Source: Nitrosomonas sp. JL21 (lineage in GTDB: Bacteria; Pseudomonadota; Gammaproteobacteria; Burkholderiales; Nitrosomonadaceae). From it: a stretch of DNA of 64,000 nt. Positions 1-8,652 of the stretch are shown here, in pieces. Both the position numbers and the translations under genes were made by a program. Every line of letters starts with the position of its first letter. Position 1 is the first letter of the stretch. The notes beneath the pieces were generated by a model. It saw only the letters and a list, made by a program, of their open reading frames with translations. It searched no databases and was not told the origin of the DNA. Location: the NCBI RefSeq assembly GCF_009833095.1, contig NZ_QRCB01000053.1, forward strand, positions 1-64,000. The letters run 5' to 3'.

Positions 1-200
1 ACTAGTTGACCACTACATTCTGATTAAATTGGTGTGACGGAATTATGAGCTTAGGCTGGCCATAAATACATTGCGGCAAAGCTAAACAGAACTGTCTACT
101 TTTTAGAACAAATCTCTTAAAATTGAAGAGAAAATTTTTTTTGGTATGGATATTTTTAATATCATTTCATAGCAATACCATTTTATAAGCAGGGTAATAT

Positions 201-209
201 TGCTATAAT
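201..209 (+). promoter_or_regulatory. Possible extended -10 promoter upstream of cox operon
   Basis: The bases read TGCTATAAT, an extended -10 (TGnTATAAT) match for a sigma-70 promoter. No good -35 box lies 16-18 bases upstream, as expected for extended -10 promoters. It sits about 280 bases before the coxB start, so it would give a long leader. The rest of the first 487 bases is AT-rich and shows no gene. Confidence 0.35.
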
Positions 210-487
210 AATCATGAATTTTCCTTGTTTGAGTAACAGTGGCATGCTAGAATTTCCGCTCGATTAATTAGCATATAGAGGATCTCTATAACTAATAAAA
301 TCTAAGTTGCGGATAATAAGGAAATTCGGCCAAGGAAATGTAATTATCGTCAGTCATGGTATGGTTTTAACAAAACGAGATTTTGACGTATGACTTCCGT
401 AAGCTGGCTGAACTTGGATAAACGTTCAGGTTTGTAGCGTTAGTCGTACCTGAAATCTGTAAAATTAGTAATCATGTGGGGGGAAAT

Positions 488-1309
488 ATGAGAAGTAAAT
501 CAGTAGCAACCCTGGCGGGGGTATCCGCTCTTGCTTTGTACTCAAGTATTGCGTTAGGGTCTAAATATAATTTACCAGAACCGCAAAGTGTCATAGCAAA
601 AGATATTTATGATCAGCATATACTGCTTATGTGGATTTGCTTGGTGATTTTCATAGGTGTATTTGGTGTCATGTTTTATTCTGTGCTTAAACATCGTAAA
701 TCATTGGGTTATAAAGCAGCCAATTTTCACCATAGCACGGCCGTTGAGATAATCTGGACGGTAATACCTTGTATTATTCTTGTTGTAATGGCATATCCGG
801 CCACAAAAACAGTCATCGCAATGAAAGATACTTCGAGTCCCGATATGACTATTAAAGCTACGGGATATCAGTGGATGTGGGGCTACGATTATCTTCAGGG
901 TGAAGGTGAAGGTATTAGCTTTTACAGCAAATTATCGACACCTAGAGCTCAAGTCGAAAATAAAGCGCCAAAAGGTGAAAACTATTTATTAGAAGTGGAC
1001 AATCGTGTGGTTGTACCAGTCGGTAAAAAAGTGCGCATTATTTTAACGGCGAATGACGTAATCCATGCTTGGTGGATTCCAGCTCTAGGTATCAAACAGG
1101 ATGCCATTCCCGGTTTTATACGAGATACATGGTTCAAAGCAGATACTCCAGGAATTTATCGTGGCCAATGTGCTGAGCTATGCGGTAAGGATCACGGATT
1201 CATGCCGATTGTGGTTGAAGTGATGGAATCAGGTGAATATACCAAGTGGGCGGCAGCTCAATTAAGCGCATCTACGGTTAAAACATCAATGCATGTGGAA
1301 AACAAGTAA
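488..1309 (+). CDS. coxB: Cytochrome c oxidase subunit II (CuA subunit)
   Basis: Subunit II of the aa3-type terminal oxidase accepts electrons from cytochrome c through its binuclear CuA centre on the periplasmic side and passes them to subunit I. The 273-residue product has an N-terminal signal-like hydrophobic stretch, two transmembrane helices (roughly residues 45-110) and a C-terminal cupredoxin domain. The CuA motif GQCAELCGKDHGFMP lies near residues 226-240, with both Cys, the Glu between them, His and Met present. A GTG at 476 is in frame, but the ATG at 488 follows a GGGGGGA ribosome-binding site and begins a normal signal sequence, so 488 is chosen. It is first in the cox operon, 12 bases before coxA. 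Confidence 0.95.
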   Translation: MRSKSVATLAGVSALALYSSIALGSKYNLPEPQSVIAKDIYDQHILLMWICLVIFIGVFGVMFYSVLKHRKSLGYKAANFHHSTAVEIIWTVIPCIILVVMAYPATKTVIAMKDTSSPDMTIKATGYQWMWGYDYLQGEGEGISFYSKLSTPRAQVENKAPKGENYLLEVDNRVVVPVGKKVRIILTANDVIHAWWIPALGIKQDAIPGFIRDTWFKADTPGIYRGQCAELCGKDHGFMPIVVEVMESGEYTKWAAAQLSASTVKTSMHVENK

Positions 1310-1321
1310 AAGGAGATAACT

Positions 1322-2908
1322 ATGGCAGCAGTACACGGTGACGTTCATGGTCATGAACATGATGACCATCATCCAAGCGGAATAATGCGCTGGATTACAA
1401 CTACCAATCACAAAGATATTGGTACGATGTATTTATGGTTCAGTTTTGCGATGTTTCTTACAGGTGGAACATTGGCATTAGGAATTCGTGCTGAATTGTT
1501 TCAACCAGGAATTCAGATTCTTCAACCAGAATTATTTAATCAATTTACTACGCTGCATGGCTTGATTATGGTGTTCGGCGCCATTATGCCGGCATTTGTG
1601 GGGTTTGCGAACTGGCAAGTGCCACTAATGATCGGTGCTCCCGATATGGCATTTGCTCGGATGAACAACTGGAGTTTTTGGTTGCTGATCCCTGCCGCGA
1701 CATTGCTCGTTAGCTCATTTTTTGTACCTGGAGGCGCGGCAGCAGGCGGGTGGACATTCTATCCTCCATTATCGACTCAGGGTGGACTGGGCGTGGATTT
1801 GATGATTTTCGCAGTTCATATTTTGGGAGCATCCTCAATAATGGGCTCGATTAATATCATTACCACCATTTTAAATATGCGTGCGCCTGGTATGACATTG
1901 ATGAAAATGCCAATGTTTGTTTGGACTTGGCTAATTACTGCTTATTTGCTCGTTCTGGTAATGCCAGTGTTAGCCGGTACAGTAACCATGCTGCTTACAG
2001 ACCGTCACTTCGGCACAAGCTTCTTCAATGCAGCAGGTGGCGGAGATCCTGTGATGTTCCAACATATTTTCTGGTTCTTTGGCCATCCAGAAGTTTACAT
2101 CATGATTTTGCCTTCTTTCGGTATCGTGTCAGAGGTGATTCCTACTTTTTCGCGTAAACCTTTGTTTGGCTATTCTTCTATGGTTTATGCAACCGCATCG
2201 ATTGCTATTTTATCTTGCGTAGTATGGGCTCATCACATGTTTACAGCCGGGATGCCGACGGTTGGGCAATTGTTTTTCATGTATGCAACGATGTTGATTG
2301 CAGTACCGACGGGCGTAAAAGTATTTAACTGGACTGCGACCATGTGGCGTGGCTCCATGTCGTTTGAGACTCCTATGCTATTTGCAATAGGATTTATTTT
2401 CCTATTCGTTATTGGCGGTTTCAGCGGCGTGATCTGTGCAATTGTTCCAATTGACATTCAAGTTCAGGATACCTATTACGTCATTGCACATTTTCACTAT
2501 GTGCTGGTTTCCGGTTCATTGTTTGCATTGTTTGCAGGTGCGTACTATTGGATTCCAAAATGGACAGGCCGTATGTACAACGAAACGTTGGGTAAATGGC
2601 ATTTCTGGTTATCCATGTTCTTCTTCAATTTAACCTTTTTTGTGCAACATTTCTTAGGCTTAGCAGGAATGCCACGTAGAATTCCAGATTACAATCTTCA
2701 ATTTGCTGATTTCAACATGATTTCAAGTATTGGAGCATTCGGATTTGGAATGACACAACTTCTTTTTCTTTACATTATGATTAGTTGTATTCGTAGCGGA
2801 GAGAAAGCACCTCAAAAACCATGGGATGGTGCAACAACATTGGAATGGACGCATCTACCGACACCTGCGCCATATCATAGTTTTGAAAAACCACCTATTG
2901 TGAAGTAA
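1322..2908 (+). CDS. coxA: Cytochrome c oxidase subunit I
   Basis: This is the catalytic heme-copper subunit (heme a, heme a3, CuB) that reduces oxygen to water and pumps protons. It has 528 residues and about twelve membrane helices, the normal length. Visible ligands are the heme a His in TTLHGLIM, the CuB His-Tyr pair in GHPEVYI near residue 255, the HH pair in WAHHMFT, and the last heme-binding histidines in AHFHYVLV. The N-terminus is rich in His and Asp (HGDVHGHEHDDHH), which could bind metal but is not conserved in the family. The start follows AAGGAGATAACT, a strong ribosome-binding site. This is an aa3-type, not a cbb3-type, subunit. Confidence 0.97.
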   Translation: MAAVHGDVHGHEHDDHHPSGIMRWITTTNHKDIGTMYLWFSFAMFLTGGTLALGIRAELFQPGIQILQPELFNQFTTLHGLIMVFGAIMPAFVGFANWQVPLMIGAPDMAFARMNNWSFWLLIPAATLLVSSFFVPGGAAAGGWTFYPPLSTQGGLGVDLMIFAVHILGASSIMGSINIITTILNMRAPGMTLMKMPMFVWTWLITAYLLVLVMPVLAGTVTMLLTDRHFGTSFFNAAGGGDPVMFQHIFWFFGHPEVYIMILPSFGIVSEVIPTFSRKPLFGYSSMVYATASIAILSCVVWAHHMFTAGMPTVGQLFFMYATMLIAVPTGVKVFNWTATMWRGSMSFETPMLFAIGFIFLFVIGGFSGVICAIVPIDIQVQDTYYVIAHFHYVLVSGSLFALFAGAYYWIPKWTGRMYNETLGKWHFWLSMFFFNLTFFVQHFLGLAGMPRRIPDYNLQFADFNMISSIGAFGFGMTQLLFLYIMISCIRSGEKAPQKPWDGATTLEWTHLPTPAPYHSFEKPPIVK

Positions 2909-2921
2909 TAAAGAGAAGCGT

Positions 2922-3032
2922 ATGTCACAAGAAACGGATACAAATATCAAGCGCAAGAAATATAGAACGGCGATATTTTTGCTGATTACGGTTGTAGGTC
3001 TTTATTTAACGGTTATTTTAAAAGAATGGTAG
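2922..3032 (+). CDS. Cytochrome oxidase small assembly protein (36 aa)
   Basis: This short reading frame starts MSQETDTNIKRKK and has one membrane helix (AIFLLITVVGLYLTVIL), ending KEW. It sits 13 bases after coxA, and its last codons overlap the ctaG start by 7 bases. A basic cytoplasmic N-terminus followed by one helix, exactly between subunit I and ctaG, matches the betaproteobacterial 'cytochrome oxidase small assembly protein'. A purine-rich AAGAGAAG lies just before the ATG. It is easily missed because of its length. The role in oxidase assembly is taken from family and context; no catalytic motif is present. Confidence 0.8.
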   Translation: MSQETDTNIKRKKYRTAIFLLITVVGLYLTVILKEW

Positions 3033-3574
3033 ATAACGCTTCATCAAGCGCTAATGTTTTAATGAGAAAAAAACTGCTCATTTTTACATTAATCATGTTC
3101 GTTTTTGGATTTGCGCTTGTGCCATTCTATGAGAAATTCTGTGAAGTAACTGGCATAAATAATCTTCTAAAGCCGGATGTACTCGTGAAGGAAAACTGGG
3201 TGGATGAAGAGCGATGGATTACAGTGGAGTTTGATGCGAATACGCGAGGATTGCCTTGGAGCTTTAAACCACTGCAGACAAGCGCTCGAATTCATCCAGG
3301 CGAACCAGTAAATGTGATGTACGAAATTACTAATAATTCAGAGCGTGAAATTAATGGACAAGCAATACCTAGTTATAGTCCGCGCTTTCTGGATAAGCAT
3401 TTAAAAAAATTTGAATGTTTTTGTTTTACAAAACAGGTGTTAAAGCCAAAAGAAACTCGACAAATGCCAGTGCAGTTTGTGATTGAACCTGGATTACCTA
3501 TCGATGTGCAAACAGTAACTATTTCATATACTTTTTTCGAACTTCCGGAAGGAAATAATCCTGTCAAAAAGTGA
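3026..3574 (+). CDS. ctaG: Cytochrome c oxidase assembly protein CtaG/Cox11
   Basis: Cox11-family copper chaperone that delivers copper to the CuB site of subunit I. The 182-residue product has one N-terminal membrane helix (about residues 14-35) and a periplasmic immunoglobulin-like domain. The copper-binding CFCF motif (ECFCFTKQVL) is near residue 130, and the family ending VTISYTFFEL is intact. Translation is probably coupled to the small peptide upstream, since the ATG lies inside that frame's last codons. Confidence 0.95.
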   Translation: MVDNASSSANVLMRKKLLIFTLIMFVFGFALVPFYEKFCEVTGINNLLKPDVLVKENWVDEERWITVEFDANTRGLPWSFKPLQTSARIHPGEPVNVMYEITNNSEREINGQAIPSYSPRFLDKHLKKFECFCFTKQVLKPKETRQMPVQFVIEPGLPIDVQTVTISYTFFELPEGNNPVKK

Positions 3575-3591
3575 GCATAAAGGAGTGAAAA

Positions 3592-3792
3592 ATTACTGAC
3601 GAGCAGAAAAAAGCGACTTTGTGGCAGATTGCGAAAGCAGTGATGTTTGCTTTTGTGGGTATTCGTAAAAAAAGTGATCTTGAAAACGATGCTGCAACGC
3701 TAAAGCCCTCGCAAGTCATCATCGGGGGAATTATCGGAGCAATATTATTTGTACTTTGCATTATGTTAGTGGTTCGCTTAGTGGTTAGTTAG
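3592..3792 (+). CDS. DUF2970 membrane protein, apparent AUU start
   Basis: The frame encodes about 66 residues: a short soluble part (TDEQKKATLWQIAKAVMFAFVGIRKKSD) and a C-terminal membrane helix ending VVRLVVS. The FxGIRKxSDxE pattern and its place between ctaG and coxC match DUF2970 proteins of betaproteobacterial cox operons, whose role is unknown. No ATG, GTG or TTG occurs at the expected start: an in-frame TGA is at 3586, and the first usual start codon is a TTG at 3619, which would delete the conserved N-terminus. ATT at 3592 lies six bases after a perfect AGGAG (3581-3585), so AUU initiation is the best reading. A mutated start is the alternative. Confidence 0.75.
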   Translation: MTDEQKKATLWQIAKAVMFAFVGIRKKSDLENDAATLKPSQVIIGGIIGAILFVLCIMLVVRLVVS

Positions 3793-3825
3793 AATTGAAT
3801 AAATCATAAGTAGGAGGAGAAAAGA

Positions 3826-4683
3826 ATGAGTCAAGAATCAGGACATTATTACGTCCCAGCTCCGTCAATGTATCCAATCATTGGATCAACGGCGATTTTG
3901 TTCATGGGTTCGGGTGCAGCTCTGACCATGAATAAAATGGAATTGGGTTATGGATTGCTAGCAGTTGGTTTTTCTATTTTAATTTATATGCTCTTCGGAT
4001 GGTTTGGAACCGTTGCAAGAGAAAGTGAAAGCGGAAAATATGGTGAGCAAGTAGATCGTTCTTTTCGCTGGGGAATGAGTTGGTTTATTTTTACTGAAGT
4101 TATGTTTTTCTGTGCATTCTTTGGCGCCTTGTACTACATGCGGAATTTATCAATTCCTTGGCTAGTTGAAGAAAGCACCGTATTAGGAAATTCTTTCTGG
4201 TCTTCATACGAAGGAAAATGGCCGACCGCAGGCCCTGGTACTCACGATCCGTTTACTCCGATGGGTGCATGGGGTTTGCCTGCTTTTAATACACTGTTGT
4301 TATTGACTTCAGGTGTGACGGTAACTATTGCCCACTGGCGATTAAAAGAAAATAGACGTGATGGACTAAAACTATGGCTGTTAGCAACTGTTGCTCTTGG
4401 AGCCTTATTCATCGCGTGCCAAGCATACGAGTATGTTCATGCGTATAACGATCTCAACTTAAAATTGACCACCGGTGCCTATGGTTCAACATTCTTCATG
4501 TTGACGGGATTTCATGGTTTTCATGTGACCATCGGTACAATTATGCTGCTGGTTATCTACTTCCGCAGCGTGGCGGGACATTTCACTCCTGAGCATCATT
4601 TCGGATTTGAAGGAGTTGCGTGGTATTGGCACTTCGTTGACGTGGTTTGGTTAGGATTGTTTGTTTTTGTGTACTTGATGTAA
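3826..4683 (+). CDS. coxC: Cytochrome c oxidase subunit III
   Basis: Seven-helix core subunit III, which stabilises subunit I and sits by the proton-uptake side. The 285-residue product carries the family signatures: WFIFTEVMFFCAFFGALYYMR in helix III, LTSGVTVTIAHW, TGFHGFHVTIGT and the C-terminal WHFVDVVWLGLFVFVYL. The ATG follows AGGAGGAGAAAAGA, a strong ribosome-binding site. A long perfect hairpin follows 25 bases after the stop codon. Confidence 0.96.
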   Translation: MSQESGHYYVPAPSMYPIIGSTAILFMGSGAALTMNKMELGYGLLAVGFSILIYMLFGWFGTVARESESGKYGEQVDRSFRWGMSWFIFTEVMFFCAFFGALYYMRNLSIPWLVEESTVLGNSFWSSYEGKWPTAGPGTHDPFTPMGAWGLPAFNTLLLLTSGVTVTIAHWRLKENRRDGLKLWLLATVALGALFIACQAYEYVHAYNDLNLKLTTGAYGSTFFMLTGFHGFHVTIGTIMLLVIYFRSVAGHFTPEHHFGFEGVAWYWHFVDVVWLGLFVFVYLM

Positions 4684-4707
4684 GACAATTTCGAAGATTT
4701 CATCAGT

Positions 4708-4744
4708 TGTGCATTATGAATTTGATTAAAATTCATAATGCACA
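4708..4744 (+). terminator. Perfect 16-bp inverted repeat after coxC
   Basis: The arms at 4708-4723 and 4729-4744 are perfect reverse complements around the 5-base loop GATTA. The stem is AT-rich and lacks a T-run after it, so it is not a textbook intrinsic terminator. It could end or slow transcription, protect the 3' end of the core cox mRNA, or be an operator. It separates the structural subunit genes from the assembly genes. Confidence 0.5.
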
Positions 4745-4851
4745 TAAGTGAAGTCCAAAGAAATGATTCATCCGATAATTAAATGAAGATCTGTTTGATA
4801 CTTTCCTGAGTAATTTCTAGCAGCTATCGAGTCTCGTCTTTGCCTTAAAAT

Positions 4852-5574
4852 ATGATTGTCTTTGGATATCGATTTGAACCTAAGCTATGGACAATCATAG
4901 TTACTGTGATATCGGTGGTAATCTTTATTGAATTAGGAAAATGGCAATTGTCTCGTGCTGAAGAAAAAAATATCCAATATAATCAATTGGAAGAGTTTGC
5001 TAAGCAGCCCATGATTGCACTTCCGAAGTCATCGATAAAACTTGATGATTTCAAATATCGCGAAGTTGAAATCGAAGGCAAGTATCTTTCTGAGCATACT
5101 CTATTGATTGATAATAAAACTTACAAAGGCCGTGCCGGTTATCACGTCATAACACCTCTCGAAATTTCAAATAGTACACTTAGTGTAGCCGTTAATAGAG
5201 GATGGATATCAACTGGAAATGATAGAACAATATTGCCGGAAGCACCGGAAATCCGGGGAACGATCAAAGTGACAGGGATTGTAGTATCTCCGGAATTAAG
5301 AACGCTGCAATTATCGGAACCGATCAGACATGGTAAAGTTTGGGATAAATTTGATCTGCACAGTTATCAAGAAATGACAGGTCGTGATTTTCAGCCAATT
5401 CTGATATTGCAGAAAGATAAATCTGATGATGGATTGATTCGAGACTGGGAGAAGCCTGATTCAGGTGCGTCAAAAAATATCGGATATGCGGTGCAATGGT
5501 TTTCGTTAGCAATAACAGCAATAATTATTTTTTTGGTATTGAATGTCAAACGAGCAAGCACAAAAAGCAAATAG
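4852..5574 (+). CDS. SURF1-family oxidase assembly protein
   Basis: SURF1 proteins help insert heme a into subunit I of the oxidase. The 240-residue product has the family layout: an N-terminal membrane helix (about residues 12-28), the motif ELGKWQLSRAEEK, a periplasmic domain with YREVEIEGKY and VAVNRGWI, and a C-terminal helix near residues 213-231. It follows coxC after 168 bases and overlaps the next gene by 32 bases, so the two are probably translated together. Confidence 0.9.
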   Translation: MIVFGYRFEPKLWTIIVTVISVVIFIELGKWQLSRAEEKNIQYNQLEEFAKQPMIALPKSSIKLDDFKYREVEIEGKYLSEHTLLIDNKTYKGRAGYHVITPLEISNSTLSVAVNRGWISTGNDRTILPEAPEIRGTIKVTGIVVSPELRTLQLSEPIRHGKVWDKFDLHSYQEMTGRDFQPILILQKDKSDDGLIRDWEKPDSGASKNIGYAVQWFSLAITAIIIFLVLNVKRASTKSK

Positions 5575-6124
5575 GCGTAAATTTCTGTTACTGCTAGCCC
5601 TAATGTGCGCACCAGTAATTGTTTCATATACGTTGTACTTTTTTGATTTTAAACCCGACAGCAAACATTATGGAGATCTGCTTCCTATTGTGAAGACGTC
5701 AGGTAAAGGTACGAACATTGCAGATAATACGATACTGAGAATGAAGGATCTACATGGCAAATGGGTTTTAGTGACTGTAGATTCCGGACAGTGTGGGGAG
5801 TTGTGCAGGGAAAAGCTTTATTACATGCGACAAGTACGTATGGTGCAAGGAAAAGAAAAACACCGAATAGAGCGATTATGGTTACTTAATGATGATATTG
5901 ATCCTGATCCAGAACTGATCAAAGATCATGAAGGCCTGTATGTTGTGCGTGACAAAGATCAGGAGATTCTCAATGTTTTCGAAACAGCTGATGTACGAAC
6001 AAAGCATGTTTATCTACTTGATCCGATAGGTAATTTAATGATGCGCTTTCCGGAAAAGATAGATGGAAAGAAGATGGGTAATGACATTAAAAGACTTTTG
6101 CATGTCTCTCAAATTGAACATTAG
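5543..6124 (+). CDS. SCO-like thioredoxin-fold copper/thiol protein
   Basis: The 193-residue product has one N-terminal membrane helix (about 12-35) and a periplasmic thioredoxin-like domain. It carries Cys-x3-Cys (QCGELC, near residue 90) and a later His just before the strand VYLLDP, the arrangement of copper ligands in SCO1/SenC proteins. Overall similarity to classic SCO looks weak, so it may be the divergent 'SCO-like' protein usual at this spot in betaproteobacterial cox clusters. A role in CuA assembly of subunit II is inferred from fold, residues and neighbours. Confidence 0.75.
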   Translation: MSNEQAQKANRRKFLLLLALMCAPVIVSYTLYFFDFKPDSKHYGDLLPIVKTSGKGTNIADNTILRMKDLHGKWVLVTVDSGQCGELCREKLYYMRQVRMVQGKEKHRIERLWLLNDDIDPDPELIKDHEGLYVVRDKDQEILNVFETADVRTKHVYLLDPIGNLMMRFPEKIDGKKMGNDIKRLLHVSQIEH

Positions 6125-6195
6125 TGGTCAATGATTAAAAGCACCCAAATTTATCAAATATTTAATTACAAGAATGTGAAGAGGAGGTTAGAAAG

Positions 6196-7089
6196 ATGGC
6201 TACAAGCATGATGTGGCATGAAACTGCATCGCGTATCAATCAATTCTATCGATTGACGAAGCCGCGCGTTGTCTCGCTCATTGTATTTACCGCAGTGATT
6301 GGAATGTTTTTGGCCGTGCCAGGTGCAGTGCCTATAGATACCCTTATCTTGGCAACCGTGGGAATTGCATTAGTGGCTGGCGCAGCCGCAGCCTTAAATT
6401 GCCTGGTGGAACAAAAGATGGATGCGGTTATGGCAAGAACCAAGGGTCGGCCATTACCTCAAGGAAGAGTCAGTGTACCTGAAACTTTATTTTTTTTGAC
6501 TCTCGTTGGCGGCTCGGGTCTCTTTATTCTTTACCACTGGATTAATGAATTGACAATGTGGCTTACTCTGGCAACGTTCGTTGGATATGCCATTATTTAT
6601 ACCGTTATTCTGAAACCATTGACTCCGCAAAATATTGTCATCGGTGGCGCATCCGGTGCAATGCCTCCAGTTCTTGGGTGGACAGCCGTGACAGGCGAGA
6701 TTGCGAGTGACGCATTGCTCCTTTTTTTAATTATTTTTGCATGGACACCACCACATTTCTGGGCTTTGGCACTATATCGAAAAAATGAATACGCATCGAT
6801 TGGGATGCCGATGCTACCAGTGACGCATGGTGATCAATTCACAAAATTACAGGTATTACTCTACACCGTTATATTATGTCTAGTGACTACCATGCCATAT
6901 GTCACGCAGATGAGTGGACTCATTTATTTAGTAAGTTCGGTGATATTGAACGGTGTCTTTATGTATTATGCGATTGCGATCTATCGTAATTATAGCGATC
7001 AACTAGCTAGGGAAGCTTTTCGCTATTCGATACTTTATCTTGCGTTGTTGTTTGTAGCATTATTAGTTGATCATTATTTCTTTTTCTAA
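6196..7089 (+). CDS. ctaB: Protoheme IX farnesyltransferase (heme O synthase)
   Basis: UbiA-family integral membrane enzyme that transfers a farnesyl group to heme B, giving heme O, the precursor of heme A in the oxidase. The 297-residue product has about nine helices. It shows the prenyl-diphosphate-binding motif N-x2-E-x2-x-D-x3-x-RT ([21 protein letters not shown]), near residues 68-90, and the second Asp-rich/conserved loop with [12 protein letters not shown]. The ATG follows GAGGAGGTTAGAAAG. Heme A synthase, needed for the next step, is not in this cluster. Confidence 0.95.
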   Translation: MATSMMWHETASRINQFYRLTKPRVVSLIVFTAVIGMFLAVPGAVPIDTLILATVGIALVAGAAAALNCLVEQKMDAVMARTKGRPLPQGRVSVPETLFFLTLVGGSGLFILYHWINELTMWLTLATFVGYAIIYTVILKPLTPQNIVIGGASGAMPPVLGWTAVTGEIASDALLLFLIIFAWTPPHFWALALYRKNEYASIGMPMLPVTHGDQFTKLQVLLYTVILCLVTTMPYVTQMSGLIYLVSSVILNGVFMYYAIAIYRNYSDQLAREAFRYSILYLALLFVALLVDHYFFF

Positions 7090-7231
7090 ACTTTGATCAA
7101 AGAAGGGATTCGTTGCGTGTTGCATTGGTTAGAGCAGTTTAAGAATGCAGGCGCAACGAAAAAGCAGTTTCAAATCATATCTACGCAAGTATCAAAAAAG
7201 ATCACGAGCGAAATCAGGATTAGTGAATCGA

Positions 7232-7250
7232 AAGAAGTGCTTGACTTCTT
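7232..7250. terminator. Short inverted repeat between ctaB and glcD
   Basis: AAGAAGT (7232-7238) and ACTTCTT (7244-7250) form a perfect 7-bp stem with a 5-base loop in the 171-base gap between two convergent genes. There is no strong T-run on either side, so it is at best a weak terminator shared by ctaB and the FAD-linked oxidase gene. Confidence 0.3.
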
Positions 7251-7260
7251 GAAGCTTTAC

Positions 7261-8640
7261 TTAAATTTCGGGAAATAATTTGCCGGGGTTCAGAATGTTT
7301 CTTGGATCAAATAGATACTTGATGTCGCGCATCAACCTTAGTGTAGCCTGATCAATTTCCTTAGTGATAAACGCGCGTTTTTCACTGCCAATTCCATGTT
7401 CGCCTGATAACGTGCCGCGCAATTGAATGACTAAATCGAATATTTCATCCAAACAACGCTCGGCTCGTGCGACTTCATCCGCATCAGCAGGGTTTATCAA
7501 CAAATTCACATGAATATTACCGTTACCGGCATGCCCAAAGTTGACATTGTGAAGCCGGTATTGCGCGCTAAGTTGCGATAAGCCCTTTAAAAATTGAGGC
7601 AGTGTGCTAACGGGTACCACGACATCTTCGTTAATTTTTTTTGGGGCGATTTCTTTCAGTAATGGAGACAACGCTTTTCTAGCTTTCCATAGCATGGCAG
7701 TGTTCTCGGTTTGGCTTGCACGGATTAATCCGTCATTCTGACAGGCTGCGAGTATCACGGATATTGCATCAGAAATATCCTTGCCAGAGCTTTCTACTTC
7801 AATCATGAGCATTGCGTGGGTATCCGATGGCAGCATATCGGGATATCGATGACGTATCAAATGGAGTGAACCATTGTCCAGAAATTCCAATGCGCTAGGC
7901 AATTGCGGCAATGCCATGATGCGGACGATTGCAGCGGTGCAACTGGATAGATCTCGAAAATGCGCGGTAATGCCGGCTACCTTATCGGGAAGAGCAGTCA
8001 ACTTGAGAGTTGCCTCTGTGATGATAGCTAGCGTACCTTCTGAACCGATCAAAAGGCGGGTCAAATCATAACCGACTACTCCTTTCGTGGTATAGCATCC
8101 GGTAGTGATGAAATCACCTTTTCCGGTTACCGCCTTCAATCCTAATACGTGATCTCGGGTCGTTCCATACTTGACAGCATGAGGACCGCCTGCACCGGTG
8201 GCAATATTGCCACCAATCGTTGAGAACGCTGCGCTTGAAGGATCAGGCGGCCAGAAGAAACCATCAAGCTTGGCCACATCCTGCACCGCTTGATTTAATA
8301 CACCAGGCTCGGCGACAATGACGCGATTTGCTGCATCCATCGACAGAATATTGAGCATCCGCTCCATGGATAAAGCGATGCCTCCAATCTCAGGCAGACT
8401 GCCTCCCGCTGTTCCAGTGCCGCGGCCGCGAGGAATCAATGGAATACGATAGCAGTTGCATAACGCCACGACATGTTGTACTTCTTCGGCGGTCACGGGA
8501 AATACTACAGCATCCGGCGGGTAAATTTTACGGCTGTTATCGTAAGCATAACTGTAACAATCCACAGGATCGGTCAAAAATCGATCTGATGGAAACGCGC
8601 TGGTTAATTCAGTGATTAACTTACCGGGTAACGTTGCCAT
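7261..8640 (-). CDS. FAD-binding oxidase of the GlcD/D-lactate dehydrogenase family
   Basis: Flavoprotein of the VAO/PCMH fold that oxidises a 2-hydroxy acid such as glycolate or D-lactate. The 459-residue product has the FAD-binding half (residues ~35-215) with IPLIPRGRGTGTAGGSLP and FSTIGGNIATGAGGPHAVKYG, and the C-terminal oxidase half with NFGHAGNGNIHVNLL and LSGEHGIGSEKR, the family metal/substrate motifs. GlcE and GlcF partners are not adjacent, so the substrate is uncertain: glycolate oxidase subunit or stand-alone D-lactate dehydrogenase. In an autotroph, a glycolate salvage role after photorespiration-like RuBisCO activity is plausible but inferred. Confidence 0.88.
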   Translation of the reverse strand: MATLPGKLITELTSAFPSDRFLTDPVDCYSYAYDNSRKIYPPDAVVFPVTAEEVQHVVALCNCYRIPLIPRGRGTGTAGGSLPEIGGIALSMERMLNILSMDAANRVIVAEPGVLNQAVQDVAKLDGFFWPPDPSSAAFSTIGGNIATGAGGPHAVKYGTTRDHVLGLKAVTGKGDFITTGCYTTKGVVGYDLTRLLIGSEGTLAIITEATLKLTALPDKVAGITAHFRDLSSCTAAIVRIMALPQLPSALEFLDNGSLHLIRHRYPDMLPSDTHAMLMIEVESSGKDISDAISVILAACQNDGLIRASQTENTAMLWKARKALSPLLKEIAPKKINEDVVVPVSTLPQFLKGLSQLSAQYRLHNVNFGHAGNGNIHVNLLINPADADEVARAERCLDEIFDLVIQLRGTLSGEHGIGSEKRAFITKEIDQATLRLMRDIKYLFDPRNILNPGKLFPEI

Positions 8641-8652
8641 GAATGATAGAAA

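Noticed and set aside
7093..7278. 61-residue plus-strand frame after ctaB
   Set aside because: TTG start with no ribosome-binding site, overlaps the end of the FAD-linked oxidase gene, contains the inverted repeat at 7232-7250 and matches no family I recognise.
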